From NCBI GenBank assembly GCA_000504425.1, contig KI632513.1, forward strand, positions 351,629-415,628: 64,000 nucleotides of DNA, written 5' to 3'. This document shows, one piece after another, positions 8,564-18,063 of this stretch. The stretch is from Rhodopseudomonas palustris JSC-3b. Lineage in GTDB: Bacteria; Pseudomonadota; Alphaproteobacteria; Rhizobiales; Xanthobacteraceae. The notes beneath the pieces were generated by a model. The model had not been told where the DNA came from. It saw only the letters and a program-made list of their open reading frames with translations, and did not search any database. The position numbers were made by a program, and so were the translations under genes. Positions within the stretch are counted from its first letter, which is position 1, and every line of letters starts with the position of its first letter.

Positions 8564-9181
8564 CTAAAGCCGCCGTGCGACGATGTAATGGGCGTGCTGA
8601 TTGCTGCCGAAGGTGCGCGAGGCTTCGATCGAGAAGCCGGCCTTGGCGATTCTGGTGTGCAGCTGCTGCGAGGTGATCATTTTGAGCGGCGGCACAAATC
8701 CGACCACGCGCAGCACCGGGATCAACAGGTGCCGCAGTGCGAAGTTCATGTCGCCCACGCAATAGGTCTTGCTGATCAATAGCCCGCCGGGCTTGAGGTG
8801 GCGGTGGATGGCCGCCAGCGTCGCGTCCATGTCCGCGACCAGATGCAGGATCAGGAACGCGCAGATCGCATCATAGGGCGCGCCGGCAAACGCCTGGTCG
8901 GCATCGGCGACCACGAAGCTTACGGTGGGCGGCGCCTGTTTGGCGCGCGCGATCCGCACCATCTCGGCCGAGGCGTCGGTGGCGCGCCATTCCGCAACGC
9001 CAGCGCCGAGCTTGATCGCGGCGCCGCCGGTGCCAGCGCCGATCTCCAGCACCCGGTCGGTCGGCGACAGCCTGGCGGCAGCATCGGCCAGCATCGCCTC
9101 ATAGGCTGCCGTGTCCTTGATCGGGCGCGCAGCATAGCGCTCCGCCATCCGATCCCAGAATTGCACGCTGCCGTCGGTCAT
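8564..9181 (-). CDS. Class I SAM-dependent methyltransferase
   Basis: 205 aa. Motif I is VLEIGAGTGGAAIKL, followed by the acidic residue after strand 2 (WRATDASAEM) and a post-motif with ICAFLILHLVAD. The substrate is unknown; the fold resembles UbiE-like small-molecule methyltransferases. A GTG ten codons upstream (9211) is an alternative start. It lies divergent to cobS and is probably not part of the cobalamin pathway. Confidence 0.8.
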   Translation of the reverse strand: MTDGSVQFWDRMAERYAARPIKDTAAYEAMLADAAARLSPTDRVLEIGAGTGGAAIKLGAGVAEWRATDASAEMVRIARAKQAPPTVSFVVADADQAFAGAPYDAICAFLILHLVADMDATLAAIHRHLKPGGLLISKTYCVGDMNFALRHLLIPVLRVVGFVPPLKMITSQQLHTRIAKAGFSIEASRTFGSNQHAHYIVARRL

Positions 9182-9260
9182 CACCAAAGCCCCTTTGCGG
9201 TTGTTGCCCACGCGGCCGGCGCCGTGGCGCGCGCTCCGCCCACAGGCAAAAGCTCACGAC

Positions 9261-9302
9261 GGTATACATTTTTTCGCCGGAATCGGACGGGCCCTGTATA
9301 CC
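9261..9302. promoter_or_regulatory. Paired GTATAC inverted repeat upstream of cobS
   Basis: GGTATACA (9261-9268) and TGTATACC (9295-9302) are perfect inverted copies, 34 bp centre to centre, ending 29 bp before the cobS ATG. Each core GTATAC is itself palindromic. This looks like a dimer-of-dimers operator or promoter element. No cobalamin riboswitch is visible here. Confidence 0.45.
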
Positions 9303-9331
9303 GCTCCTTTCAAGAAACTCAGGAATTTCCG

Positions 9332-10126
9332 ATGACTTCGCCCGCCGACGCTTCGCCCAGCCTTGCCAGCCATCTGCGCGACTGGTTCGACGATCTGCGC
9401 ATCGCCGCTTCGCTGCTGACCCGGGTGCCGATGCCGCATCCGGAGGGCGCGGTGCCGTCCGGGCTGACGCGCTCGCAGCGCGCTTTTCCGCTGATCGGGG
9501 CGCTGATCGGGCTGGCGGTCGGGCTGGTCTATGCCGCGCTGCTGGCGCTCCATGTGCCGGTGCTGGCGGCGGCGGCCTTGGCGCTCGGCGCCAGCGCCGC
9601 TTTGACCGGGGCGCTGCATGAGGATGGCCTCGCCGATGTCGGTGACGGGTTTGGCGGCGGCCGCGACCGCGACTCCAAGCTGACCATCATGCGCGACAGC
9701 CGGCTTGGCACCTATGGCGCGGTGGTGCTGGTGGTCGGCTTTGCCACCAAGCTCGCGGCGCTGGCCGCGCTGCCGCCGGCGCTGGCGATCCCGGGCCTGA
9801 TGGTGGCGCATGGCGTCGGCCGCGCCGCGATCCCGGCGCTCGCTGCCAAAATGCCGTTCGCGCGCGCCGATGGGCTCGGCAAGAATGCCGGCCGCCCGAG
9901 CGAGGCCAATGCCATCATCGCCGTGGTGATCGGCGCCATTCTGGCGCTGCTGCTGCTGCCGCTCGGCACCGCGCTGCTGGTGTTGATCGTCGCCGCGATC
10001 GCGGTGGCCGCGGTGGCATTCTTGGCGTGGCGGCAGATCGGCGGCGTCACCGGCGATGTGTTCGGTGCCGCCGAGCAGGCCGCCGAAATCGCGATCCTGG
10101 TGCTGATCGCGGCACGGCTGGCGTGA
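9332..10126 (+). CDS. cobS: Adenosylcobinamide-GDP ribazoletransferase (cobalamin synthase)
   Basis: 264 aa integral membrane protein (called cobV in Pseudomonas/Paracoccus naming). Joins adenosylcobinamide-GDP and alpha-ribazole(-phosphate) to give cobalamin(-phosphate), the last step. The family motif DGLADVGDGFGGGRDRDSKL and IMRDSRLGTYG (about residues 98-130) bind metal and substrate; five to six hydrophobic helices follow. ATG at 9332 begins the conserved protein. Only 10 bp separate it from the phosphatase gene, so the two form an operon. Confidence 0.93.
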   Translation: MTSPADASPSLASHLRDWFDDLRIAASLLTRVPMPHPEGAVPSGLTRSQRAFPLIGALIGLAVGLVYAALLALHVPVLAAAALALGASAALTGALHEDGLADVGDGFGGGRDRDSKLTIMRDSRLGTYGAVVLVVGFATKLAALAALPPALAIPGLMVAHGVGRAAIPALAAKMPFARADGLGKNAGRPSEANAIIAVVIGAILALLLLPLGTALLVLIVAAIAVAAVAFLAWRQIGGVTGDVFGAAEQAAEIAILVLIAARLA

Positions 10127-10136
10127 GGGCAGGGCG

Positions 10137-10700
10137 ATGGCTGATCTGACCCGGCTGTGGCTGATCCGGCACGCGCCGGTCGATGGCCCGAAAGGCGTGA
10201 TGCACGGCTCTGACGCGCCGGCCGATGTCTCCAATCACGCCGCCTTTGCCGCGCTACGCGCCCGGCTGCCGCAAGGCGCGCCGTGCATCGCCAGTTCCAG
10301 CCGCCGCACCATCGAGACCGCCGAGGCGCTTGGCCTTATGCCGCGCCCCGAGCCGCGGCTGCGCGAACAATGTTTTGGCGATTGGACCGGGCGGCGCCAC
10401 GACGACATCGCCCGCGAAACCGGCGAGGCCTATCGCGCGTTCTGGCGAGCGGCGGCGGATAACCGGCCGCCGGGCGGCGAGAGTTTTGTCGATCAGATCG
10501 CGCGGGTGCGTGCGGCGCTGGCCGAGTTGCCGGCCGGCGATGTGGTGCTGGTGGTGCATTCCGGGACGATCCGCGCCGCGCTGGCGATCGCGCTCGATCT
10601 CGCGCCGGAGCCGGCGCTGCGTTTTGTGATTGACACGCTGTCGCTGACGCGCATCGACCGCGTCGCTGATAGTTGGCGCGTAGTCGCGGTCAATGGCTGA
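10137..10700 (+). CDS. cobC: Histidine phosphatase, probable alpha-ribazole phosphatase
   Basis: 187 aa. LWLIRHAPVDG carries the RH phospho-histidine motif, SSSRRTIETAEALG the second Arg, and VVHSGTIRAAL the second His. It belongs to the phosphoglycerate-mutase-like family. Position directly after cobS suggests removal of the 5'-phosphate from alpha-ribazole-P or cobalamin-P (CobC in Salmonella naming), though the family is broad. Its 3' end overlaps the convergent cobA by 11 bp. Confidence 0.8.
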   Translation: MADLTRLWLIRHAPVDGPKGVMHGSDAPADVSNHAAFAALRARLPQGAPCIASSSRRTIETAEALGLMPRPEPRLREQCFGDWTGRRHDDIARETGEAYRAFWRAAADNRPPGGESFVDQIARVRAALAELPAGDVVLVVHSGTIRAALAIALDLAPEPALRFVIDTLSLTRIDRVADSWRVVAVNG

Positions 10701-11463
10701 GTAGCGGCTCGTCGGCGACCACGTCCTGCAACGCCGCGCCATAGAGGATCAGGCACGGCCCGCTCGGGCGCACCAAAGCCAGCGCCTTGGCGATGGTTTG
10801 CAGCGTTCCGGCATATTTGCGCGGCGTCGTGGTGCCGAGGCTTTCCACCACCACGGTGGGCGTTTCGGCGGGCAGGCCGCGCGCCAGCAGCTGTTCGGCC
10901 AGCGCCGGAAAGGTCGCTTTGCCCATGAACACGCAAGTGGTGGCGCCGGGGTCGGCGAGCGCGTTGAGATCAAGGTCGCCTGGCAATTGGCCGTCGATGT
11001 CATGACCGGTGACCATTTGCAGCCGCCGCGCCACGCCGCGCTTGGTGAGCGAGGCGCCGAGATAGGCGGCCGCCGCGGTCGGCGTGGTGATGCCGGGCAC
11101 GATCTCGACGGCAATGCCAGCGGCGCGCGCCGCCACCAGTTCTTCATCGGCGCGGGCGAAGATCGCCGGGTCGCCGGCCTTGAGCCGCACCACGCGCTTG
11201 CCCTGTTTGGCAAAGCCGATCATCAGCCGGTTCAGTTCCGATTGCTTGGGCGAGGGGTGGCCGGCGCGCTTGCCGACCGCGATCAGGTCGGCCAGCGGAT
11301 TGGCAAACAGCAGGATCGCATCGCCGGCAAGATCGTCATAGAGCACCACGTCGGCCTCGCGCAGCCGTGACACCGCGCGCAATGTCAACAAGTCGGTGTC
11401 CCCGGGGCCGGCACCGATCAGCACGATCGAGCCGTAGCCACCATTGTCATTGGCCGCGTTCAT
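10690..11463 (-). CDS. cobA: Uroporphyrinogen-III C-methyltransferase
   Basis: 257 aa. Methylates uroporphyrinogen III at C2 and C7 with SAM to give precorrin-2, the branch point from haem. VLIGAGPGDTDLLTLRAVSRL, the GDPAIFARADEE motif and PGITTPTAAAAYLG are the tetrapyrrole-methylase signatures. It is a stand-alone enzyme, not fused to siroheme synthase domains. It is the last gene of the leftward cobL-E-M-B-A run and overlaps cobB by 4 bp. Confidence 0.95.
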   Translation of the reverse strand: MNAANDNGGYGSIVLIGAGPGDTDLLTLRAVSRLREADVVLYDDLAGDAILLFANPLADLIAVGKRAGHPSPKQSELNRLMIGFAKQGKRVVRLKAGDPAIFARADEELVAARAAGIAVEIVPGITTPTAAAAYLGASLTKRGVARRLQMVTGHDIDGQLPGDLDLNALADPGATTCVFMGKATFPALAEQLLARGLPAETPTVVVESLGTTTPRKYAGTLQTIAKALALVRPSGPCLILYGAALQDVVADEPLLSH

Positions 11464-12809
11464 GCAACGCTCCCATCCGCAGCAATCAGGTGAAAGAAAC
11501 TGCCGGTGACGTGGCCGCGCCGGCTGCCGGTCTCGGCGGTCAGCTCGCCATTGGCGTCGCGGATCTCGGCGAGGGCGTCGTCGGGCTGCGCCATCACCCG
11601 CGCATAGTGGAATTCATGGCCGCGCAGCTGCGCGCCGGCGCCAAAGCCGGGGATCGGCGCATGCAGGCGCGCGGTGCGATAGCCAAGATGCAGCCGGCGC
11701 TGCGCAAAATCAGTTTCCAGCCCGAGCAACCCGGCCATGGCATGGCGGTGGCCGGCGGCATCGATCAGCCCGGTGCCGAGCGTCATGTAGCCGCCGCACT
11801 CGCCATGCACCGGCTTGTCGTCGGCAAAACGGCGCAGCCCACCAAGAAAGCGCGTGGCTGCGGCGAGCCGGCCGGCATGCAGCTCCGGATAGCCGCCCGG
11901 CAGCCAGGCGACGTCGCAGCTTGGATCGGGCGCCTGATCGGCGAGCGGCGAGAACGGCACGATTTCGGCGCCGGCGTCGCGCCAGCCGGCGAGCAGATGC
12001 GGATAGACGAACGAGAACGCGGCGTCGCGCGCCAGCGCAATGCGTTGCCCCGGCGGTGGCATCGGCCGCGCGGACGGCACCGCCGAAAGCTGCGCCGGCA
12101 GCGCCACAGCCTGCAACTCATCGAGATCGACATCACGCGCGATCGCGTTGGCCAATGCATCGAGCCGCTGCGTCAGGTCGGGGTCTTCTTCGGCCTGCAA
12201 CAGGCCGAGATGGCGCTCGGGAATGGTCAGCGCTGGATCGCGCTGCAACGCGCCGATCACCGGAATGCCGATGCGCGCAAATCCGTCATTGGCCAGAGCG
12301 GCGTGCCGGCTGCCGGCCACCTTGTTGAGGATCACGCCCGCCACCGTGACATCGTCGCGATAGCGCGCGCAGCCGAGCGCGATCGCGGCGGCGGACTGCG
12401 CCATGCCCTTGACGTCGATCACCAGCACCACCGGCCATCCGGTCGCGGCGGCGATATCGGCGGTGGTGCCATGGCCGCAGGCGCCGACCTTGGCGACGCC
12501 GTCAAACAGCCCCATCACGCCCTCGGCGATACAGAGATCGGCATCGAGGCCATGGCATAGCTGCGCCGCGAGATCGGCCTGCGGCAGCGCCCAGGAGTCG
12601 AGATTGAATGACGGCCGACCGGCCGCGACCGTGTGGAATGCCGGGTCGATATAGTCGGGGCCGCATTTGTAGGGCTGCACTGCGCAGCCGCGGCGGCGCA
12701 GCGCCGCCAGTAGTCCGAGCGTCACCGTGGTCTTGCCGCTGCTGCTGCCGGCGGCGGCGATGATCAGGCCGCGCGGAACCGGCGCCGGACTATTCGTGGA
12801 CACGGCCAT
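11460..12809 (-). CDS. cobB: Hydrogenobyrinic/cobyrinic acid a,c-diamide synthase
   Basis: 449 aa. ATP- and glutamine-dependent amidation of the a and c side chains. The N-terminal dethiobiotin-synthase-like ATPase has [17 protein letters not shown] (P-loop). The C-terminal class I glutamine amidotransferase has [12 protein letters not shown] with the nucleophile Cys. Overlaps cobM by 20 bp, so translation is coupled. In the aerobic route the substrate would be hydrogenobyrinate. Confidence 0.95.
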   Translation of the reverse strand: MAVSTNSPAPVPRGLIIAAAGSSSGKTTVTLGLLAALRRRGCAVQPYKCGPDYIDPAFHTVAAGRPSFNLDSWALPQADLAAQLCHGLDADLCIAEGVMGLFDGVAKVGACGHGTTADIAAATGWPVVLVIDVKGMAQSAAAIALGCARYRDDVTVAGVILNKVAGSRHAALANDGFARIGIPVIGALQRDPALTIPERHLGLLQAEEDPDLTQRLDALANAIARDVDLDELQAVALPAQLSAVPSARPMPPPGQRIALARDAAFSFVYPHLLAGWRDAGAEIVPFSPLADQAPDPSCDVAWLPGGYPELHAGRLAAATRFLGGLRRFADDKPVHGECGGYMTLGTGLIDAAGHRHAMAGLLGLETDFAQRRLHLGYRTARLHAPIPGFGAGAQLRGHEFHYARVMAQPDDALAEIRDANGELTAETGSRRGHVTGSFFHLIAADGSVA

Positions 12810-13569
12810 CCTCCGCCGAGCGCCGGAAGCGGCGGTCGTAGCTGACGTCGTAAAGCGCGCTGTCGCGAAAATCCTGCGCCGCCAGCGATGGCCCGACCAG
12901 GATCAGCGCGGTGCGTTCGATCGCCTCATCACGGACCATCGCGGCAATGGTGGACAGCGTGCCCTGCAAAATGCGCTGCTCCGGCCAGCTCGCGCGCACC
13001 ACCACCGCGACCGCGCCGTCGGTGCCGTAATAGGGTTGCAGCGCGGCGGCGACTTCATCGATGGCATGGATCGACAGATGGATTGCTAACGTCGCGCCGG
13101 TGGCGGCATAGGCGGCCAGCGTCTCGCGCGGCGGCATTGAGGAAGCGCGGCCCGGCGTGCGGGTCAGCACCAGGGTCTGCGCCACTTCCGGCAGCGTCAG
13201 CTCGCGCTTCAATGCGGCCGCCGCGGCGGCGAAGGACGGCACGCCCGGCGTCACCGTGTAGTCGATGCCATGGGCTTCGAGACGGCGGATCTGTTCGCCC
13301 ATCGCGCTCCACACCGACAGGTCGCCGGAATGCAGCCGTGCCACGTCATGGCCGGCTTGATGCGCGGCGACGAATTCTGCGGTGATGGCGTCGAGATCGA
13401 GCGGCGCGGTGTCGATCACGCGCGCGCCTTGCGGGCACAGCGCGACGATCTCGCGCGGCACCAGCGAGCCGGCATAGAGGCACACCGGACAGCGCTGCAC
13501 CAGATTCTGGCCGCGCACGGTGATCAGATCGGGGGCGCCGGGACCTGCGCCGATGAAATGGACGGTCAT
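12790..13569 (-). CDS. cobM: Precorrin-4 C11-methyltransferase
   Basis: 259 aa tetrapyrrole methylase: [19 protein letters not shown] at the start, [15 protein letters not shown] (GD motif), and [13 protein letters not shown]. Makes precorrin-5 from precorrin-4. Start ATG at 13569 gives the family N-terminus; upstream in-frame sequence is Arg-rich and non-homologous. Overlaps cobE by 4 bp. Confidence 0.94.
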   Translation of the reverse strand: MTVHFIGAGPGAPDLITVRGQNLVQRCPVCLYAGSLVPREIVALCPQGARVIDTAPLDLDAITAEFVAAHQAGHDVARLHSGDLSVWSAMGEQIRRLEAHGIDYTVTPGVPSFAAAAAALKRELTLPEVAQTLVLTRTPGRASSMPPRETLAAYAATGATLAIHLSIHAIDEVAAALQPYYGTDGAVAVVVRASWPEQRILQGTLSTIAAMVRDEAIERTALILVGPSLAAQDFRDSALYDVSYDRRFRRSAEDGRVHE

Positions 13570-13961
13570 GGCCAAAACTCCTGGCAACGGGCTGCGGCCG
13601 CGGTGGCGCGACGATCGGCGGAAATGACGCGGCAGATAACGAGCTGCGCGCCGCGGCCGGCGCCTGCCAGCGCTGCGGCCTCGCACACGCTGCCGACGCC
13701 GCGCTGGGCGAGGCTGACGGCCGAGCGGGTGATGACCTGGGTATCGATCGCGCGTAGCGAGGCCGGATCGATCGTCATCACCGGCCAGCCGAGTTCGCCC
13801 GCGGCGCCGAGCAACGCCGGATGGCGGGCTTTGTCGGCCGGCACAGCAATTGCCGTGACCTCATGCTCGGGCAGGGTTTGCCGCGCGATCGCAATTGCGT
13901 CGGTGATCGAGGCTGCGCTGGCGTGATCTTGAAAGCCAACTCCGATGATCAGCCGGATCAT
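13566..13961 (-). CDS. cobE: CobE / CbiG C-terminal-type cobalamin biosynthesis protein
   Basis: 131 aa. Homologous to the C-terminal domain of CbiG; the stand-alone form is CobE of aerobic producers, whose exact function is not settled. The sequence begins [22 protein letters not shown] and includes [11 protein letters not shown], matching the family's Gly-rich start and SVaEaaAL motif. It is locked in the operon by 4-bp overlaps on both sides (cobL and cobM). Confidence 0.85.
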   Translation of the reverse strand: MIRLIIGVGFQDHASAASITDAIAIARQTLPEHEVTAIAVPADKARHPALLGAAGELGWPVMTIDPASLRAIDTQVITRSAVSLAQRGVGSVCEAAALAGAGRGAQLVICRVISADRRATAAAARCQEFWP

Positions 13962-15163
13962 TTGTGCACGCTCCATTGCACGATCGGCATCGCCGCACGC
14001 CAGGCGCTGAAAGCGCCGACCTGGTCGGCGCGCTCCACGCCGAGCCGCAGCAGCGATCCGCCATGGCGTCTGTGCAATGCGATCAGCAGCGCTTCGGTTT
14101 CCAGCGTCACCGCGTTGGCGACCAGCCGGCCGCCGGGGCGCAGTGCCTGCCACACCGCATCGAATAAGCCCGGTTCAGTGCCGCCGCCGCCGATGAACAC
14201 CGCATCGGGCGCGGGCAGGCCAACCAGTGCCTGCGGCGCACGGCCATGACGGATATCGAGATGCGGCACGCCGAGCGCCGCCGCATTGTCACGCGCCACT
14301 TGCAGCCGGTCGGCGCGGGCCTCGATGCCAATCGCGCGATTGCCCGCATCGGCGAGCAGCCATTCGATGCCGATCGCGCCGGAGCCGGCGCCGATGTCCC
14401 ACAACAATTCATTGCCGCGCGGCGCCAGCGACGACAGCGTCACCGCGCGGATTTCGCGCTTGGTCAATTGGCCGTCGTGTTGGAACAGCTCATCGGGCAG
14501 GCCACTGGTGCGCGGCATCAGCACCGCCTGCGCATCCGGCTGCGCTTCGATCGCCAGCGCCACCGGCGCCGCGATGTCACTGAGCGCGAAGTCATAAGCG
14601 CGGGTGTCGCGGATTCGCTCGCGCGGGCCGCCGAGCGCTTCCAGCACGATCAGCCGTGAGCCGCCAAACCCGAGCCCATCGAGATAGGCCGCGATCTGAG
14701 CCGCGGCGGCGCCGTCGCGCAGCAGCACGATCAGCCTGGCCTTGGGGCGAAGATGCGGGCGCAGCATCGTGATCGGCCTGGCGTGCAGGCCGAGCGTGGT
14801 GACTTGCTCCAGCGGCCAGCCGAGCCGGGCCGCGGCCCAACCAAAAGTGGAAGGCGCCGGCCATACAAGCATTTCACGCAGCGGCAGCCGGGCCGCCAGC
14901 GTGCTGCCGACGCCGAACCAGAACGGATCGCCCGAGGCCAGCACGGTGACTCGGCGGCCGCGCGCGGACAACAGCTTGGGGATCGATGCCTCGAATGGCA
15001 CCTCCCAGGGCAGGACCGGCTTGCCAAATCCGGCAGCGAGTTTCAGATGCCGGGCGCCGCCGGCGAGCAGATCGGCTTGCTCGATCGCTTCGCGCGCGGC
15101 GGCGGACAGCCCGTCAATGCCGTCCTCCCCCAATCCGACAATGGACAGCCACGGCTCCATCAT
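13958..15163 (-). CDS. cobL: Precorrin-6Y C5,15-methyltransferase (decarboxylating)
   Basis: 401 aa fusion of CbiE-like and CbiT-like domains. The N-terminal half is a tetrapyrrole methylase (LSIVGLGEDGIDGLS; VLASGDPFWFGVG). The C-terminal half is a class I methyltransferase (LLWDIGAGSGAIGIEW; AVFIGGGGTEPG). Converts precorrin-6B to precorrin-8 with loss of CO2. Two adjacent ATGs (15163, 15160) begin the protein. It starts 17 bp from the divergent cobK. Confidence 0.95.
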   Translation of the reverse strand: MMEPWLSIVGLGEDGIDGLSAAAREAIEQADLLAGGARHLKLAAGFGKPVLPWEVPFEASIPKLLSARGRRVTVLASGDPFWFGVGSTLAARLPLREMLVWPAPSTFGWAAARLGWPLEQVTTLGLHARPITMLRPHLRPKARLIVLLRDGAAAAQIAAYLDGLGFGGSRLIVLEALGGPRERIRDTRAYDFALSDIAAPVALAIEAQPDAQAVLMPRTSGLPDELFQHDGQLTKREIRAVTLSSLAPRGNELLWDIGAGSGAIGIEWLLADAGNRAIGIEARADRLQVARDNAAALGVPHLDIRHGRAPQALVGLPAPDAVFIGGGGTEPGLFDAVWQALRPGGRLVANAVTLETEALLIALHRRHGGSLLRLGVERADQVGAFSAWRAAMPIVQWSVHK

Positions 15164-15180
15164 GTCATCGCATGCCGGTG

Positions 15181-15978
15181 ATGAGTGAAATGTCTTCTGC
15201 ACCACGAATTTCCGCACCGTTGCGGCTTCTGATCCTCGGCGGCTCCGCTGATGCCAATCGCCTGGTTGGGGCGTTGGCGCGCGATCCGCGAATCGATGCC
15301 GTTCTGTCCTTTGCCGGGCGCACCGAAAATCCGATCAAACCGCCAATTCCGTGTCGGATCGGTGGCTTTGGCGGGGTGCAGGGCCTGATCGACTATCTGC
15401 GCAGCGAGCGCATCGACCGCGTGGTCGATGCCACCCATCCGTTTGCGGTGCAGATGAGCGCCCATGCGGTCGAGGCGTGCGCCTCTGCCGGCGTGCCGCT
15501 GCTCGCGCTCGACCGGGCGCCGTGGCAGAAGCAGCGCGGCGATCACTGGATCGAGGTCGATACGATGGAGCAGGCGGTGGCCGCGCTCGGCGCCGCGCCG
15601 CGCCGGGTGTTTCTCGGCATCGGCCGCCAGCAGCTGGAATTGTGCGCCGCCGCGCCGCAGCACAGCTATCTGGTGCGGCTGGTCGATCAGCCGCGCGCGC
15701 CGCTGCCGCTGCCCCAGGTCGAAATCGTGGTCGGGCGTGGTCCGTTCACCCGCGCCAATGACGGCGCGATGCTGCGCCAGTTCGGCGCCGAACTGGTGGT
15801 CGCCAAAAATGCCGGCGGCGAGGCCACGGTGTCCAAGATCGAAGCCGCGCGCGATCTCGGCCTGCCGGTGGTGATGGTGCGCCGGCCGGCGCCCCCGCCG
15901 CGGCCGACGGTCACCAGCGTCATCGAGGTGTTGGACTGGCTCGATCAAGCGGTCGCTCCGATGGAACGCGGCGTATAG
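15181..15978 (+). CDS. cobK: Precorrin-6A reductase
   Basis: 265 aa. NADPH-dependent reduction of precorrin-6A to 6B. LRLLILGGSADANRLVGAL is the N-terminal nucleotide-binding motif; VVDATHPFAVQMSAHAVEAC and VVAKNAGGEATVSKIEAA are family signatures. It is the only rightward gene inside the leftward cob run. Its 3' end overlaps cobJ by 34 bp in convergent orientation. An ATG at 15172 is an alternative start. Confidence 0.94.
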   Translation: MSEMSSAPRISAPLRLLILGGSADANRLVGALARDPRIDAVLSFAGRTENPIKPPIPCRIGGFGGVQGLIDYLRSERIDRVVDATHPFAVQMSAHAVEACASAGVPLLALDRAPWQKQRGDHWIEVDTMEQAVAALGAAPRRVFLGIGRQQLELCAAAPQHSYLVRLVDQPRAPLPLPQVEIVVGRGPFTRANDGAMLRQFGAELVVAKNAGGEATVSKIEAARDLGLPVVMVRRPAPPPRPTVTSVIEVLDWLDQAVAPMERGV

Positions 15979-16709
15979 ACAAACGGCGGCGCGCCGCCTG
16001 CGCGTTCGATCAGCCGGCTGTGCACCGAGCCGATCAGCAGCAGCGTGCGCATATCGGCGCGCTGCGGATCGGCGTCGCTGAGGCTGACGATGTCGATTGC
16101 TTCGCGCGCATCGCCGACCGCGCTGGCAAAGATCACCGGCACGCTGCCGGGCAGCTCGCCGCGCAACAGCTCCAGCGCCCGGCCAAGCTGCCAGGGCCGC
16201 GCCTTCGACAGCGGATTGTACAGCGCGATCACAAAGCCGGCCTGCGCGGCGAGATGCAGCCGCTGCTCGACCAGCGGCCACGGCTTGAGATTGTCCGACA
16301 GATTGATGGCGCAGAAATCATGGCCGAGCGGCGCGCCGACCCGCGCCGCCGCCGCGAACATCGCGCTGATGCCGGGTAGCACCTTGATATCAAGCTCGCG
16401 CCAGGCCGGATCGCCGTGATCGACCGCCTCGAACACCGCCGCCGCCATCGCGAACACGCCGGGATCGCCCGACGACACCACCACCACGCGGCGGCCTTCG
16501 GTCGCCAGCCGCAGCGCGTGCTGGGCGCGGTCGATTTCAACGCGATTGTCGGAGCCGTGGCGCTCAACGCCCTCGCGCAGCGGCACCCGCGCCACATAGG
16601 GCGCGTAGCCTATCAGATCGGTGGCCTGATCGAGCGCGGCCGCGACTTCCGGCGTGATCCACTGCGAAGCACCGGGGCCAAGCCCGGCGATGATGACCGA
16701 ACCGCTCAT
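15945..16709 (-). CDS. cobJ: Precorrin-3B C17-methyltransferase
   Basis: 254 aa tetrapyrrole methylase: SVIIAGLGPGASQWITPEV, VVVSSGDPGVFAMAAAVFEA, PGISAMFAAAARVGAPLGHD and IALYNPLSKARPWQL. Methylates C17 and drives ring contraction to precorrin-4. Overlaps cobI by 4 bp in the cobH-I-J operon. Confidence 0.95.
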   Translation of the reverse strand: MSGSVIIAGLGPGASQWITPEVAAALDQATDLIGYAPYVARVPLREGVERHGSDNRVEIDRAQHALRLATEGRRVVVVSSGDPGVFAMAAAVFEAVDHGDPAWRELDIKVLPGISAMFAAAARVGAPLGHDFCAINLSDNLKPWPLVEQRLHLAAQAGFVIALYNPLSKARPWQLGRALELLRGELPGSVPVIFASAVGDAREAIDIVSLSDADPQRADMRTLLLIGSVHSRLIERAGGAPPFVYTPRSIGATA

Positions 16710-17437
16710 GGCCGCCGTCCTTGGCCGTGCACCAGGATCATGGAAAAATACGGCGCGTCGTCGTCGCGCTTATCAGTCAGCTTGATCACCTGCTGCTGCG
16801 CCATGGTGCCATGCTCGACATAGACTGCGCGATCGGCGAGCCCGACCGTCTGCAACGCGCGCCGCACTTTTGGCAGATTGCGGCCGAGCTTCATCACCAC
16901 CAGCGCGTCGGCTCCCTGCATCGCCTGGCAGAGCTGCGCTTCATCGAGTGTCGCCGGCACCACATGCAGCACGTCGTCGCCATAGGTGATCGGCGTGCCG
17001 CTCGCGGTCCAGCAGCCGCTCATGCCGGTGATGCCCGGCACCACTTCCACTGCAACACGGCCGATCAAGCGGCGATGCAGATGCATGAACGAGCCGTATA
17101 GGAACGGGTCGCCTTCGCACAGCACCACCACGTCATCGCCGCGTAAAGCGTGCTGCAACAGCCGTTCGACGCATTGCTCGTAAAACACCCGCAGCATTGC
17201 GGCATAGGCGCCGTCATCGAGCGCGATCTCGGTGGTTACCGGATAGTCCATCGGCAGTTCGATCGCCTGCGCCGGCAGCAGACTATCGGCCAATTGCCGC
17301 GCCTGGCCCGGGCGGCCGGCCTTGCGGAAGTAAGCGATATACGTTGCGCTTTTGATCAGCCGCGCTGCTTTCAGGCTGATCAGTTCCGGATCGCCGGGGC
17401 CGAGCCCGACGCCATAGATGGTGCCGGGCTTGGTCAT
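16706..17437 (-). CDS. cobI: Precorrin-2 C20-methyltransferase
   Basis: 243 aa: TIYGVGLGPGDPELISLKA, VVLCEGDPFLYGSFMHLHRR and VPGITGMSGCWTASGTPITYG are the CobI signatures. It makes precorrin-3A. 4-bp overlaps with cobH upstream and cobJ downstream indicate tight translational coupling. Confidence 0.95.
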   Translation of the reverse strand: MTKPGTIYGVGLGPGDPELISLKAARLIKSATYIAYFRKAGRPGQARQLADSLLPAQAIELPMDYPVTTEIALDDGAYAAMLRVFYEQCVERLLQHALRGDDVVVLCEGDPFLYGSFMHLHRRLIGRVAVEVVPGITGMSGCWTASGTPITYGDDVLHVVPATLDEAQLCQAMQGADALVVMKLGRNLPKVRRALQTVGLADRAVYVEHGTMAQQQVIKLTDKRDDDAPYFSMILVHGQGRRP

Positions 17438-18063
17438 TCGCGCTCACTCGCCAAAGCGTTGATCGCTGCCGCCGCCATGGCGCTGCCGCCGCGCCGACCG
17501 CGCACCACCATGCACGGCACCGGCGCTGCCGCGATCAGCGCTTCCTTGGATTCAATTGCGCCGACAAAGCCGACCGGCACGCCGATGATCGCCGCGGGCC
17601 GCGGCACATCGTCATCGCGCAGCATGTCGAGCAGGTGAAACAACGCGGTCGGCGCGTTGCCGATCGCCACCACCGCACCATCGAGATGCTCGCGCCACAA
17701 TTCGATCGCCGCGGCCGAGCGGGTGTTGCCGACCCGCAGCGCCAGTTGCGGCACGATCGGATCGGACAGCGTGCAGATGACTTCGTTATGCGCGGGCAGC
17801 CGGGCGCGCGTCACGCCGTAAGCCACCATCTGCGCGTCGCACAGGATCGGCGCGCCGGCGCGCAGCGCCGCGCGGGCGGCGTCAGCAAAGCCGGGGCTGA
17901 ACACGATGTCGTCGGCTACATCGACCATGCCGCAGGCGTGGATCAGACGCACCGCGACCTGTTCCTCGCCGGGCGCAAAGCGCGCCAGATTGGCTTCGCT
18001 GCGGATGATGGCAAATGAGCGCTGATAGATCGCCGCGCCGTCCTTTTCGTAAAGCTCGCTCAT
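17434..18063 (-). CDS. cobH: Precorrin-8X methylmutase
   Basis: 209 aa. Moves the methyl from C11 to C12 to give hydrogenobyrinic acid. YEKDGAAIYQRSFAIIRSEA carries the family start and the catalytic His lies in RLIHACGMVD. GVPVGFVGAIESKEAL is the second signature. It directly follows the CobN-N-like ORF with a 4-bp overlap and lies under the cobalamin riboswitch at 18.7 kb. Confidence 0.95.
   Translation of the reverse strand: MSELYEKDGAAIYQRSFAIIRSEANLARFAPGEEQVAVRLIHACGMVDVADDIVFSPGFADAARAALRAGAPILCDAQMVAYGVTRARLPAHNEVICTLSDPIVPQLALRVGNTRSAAAIELWREHLDGAVVAIGNAPTALFHLLDMLRDDDVPRPAAIIGVPVGFVGAIESKEALIAAAPVPCMVVRGRRGGSAMAAAAINALASERE

Noticed and set aside
10690-11463. Siroheme synthase (cysG)
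   Set aside because: Only the methyltransferase domain is present, within a cob operon.
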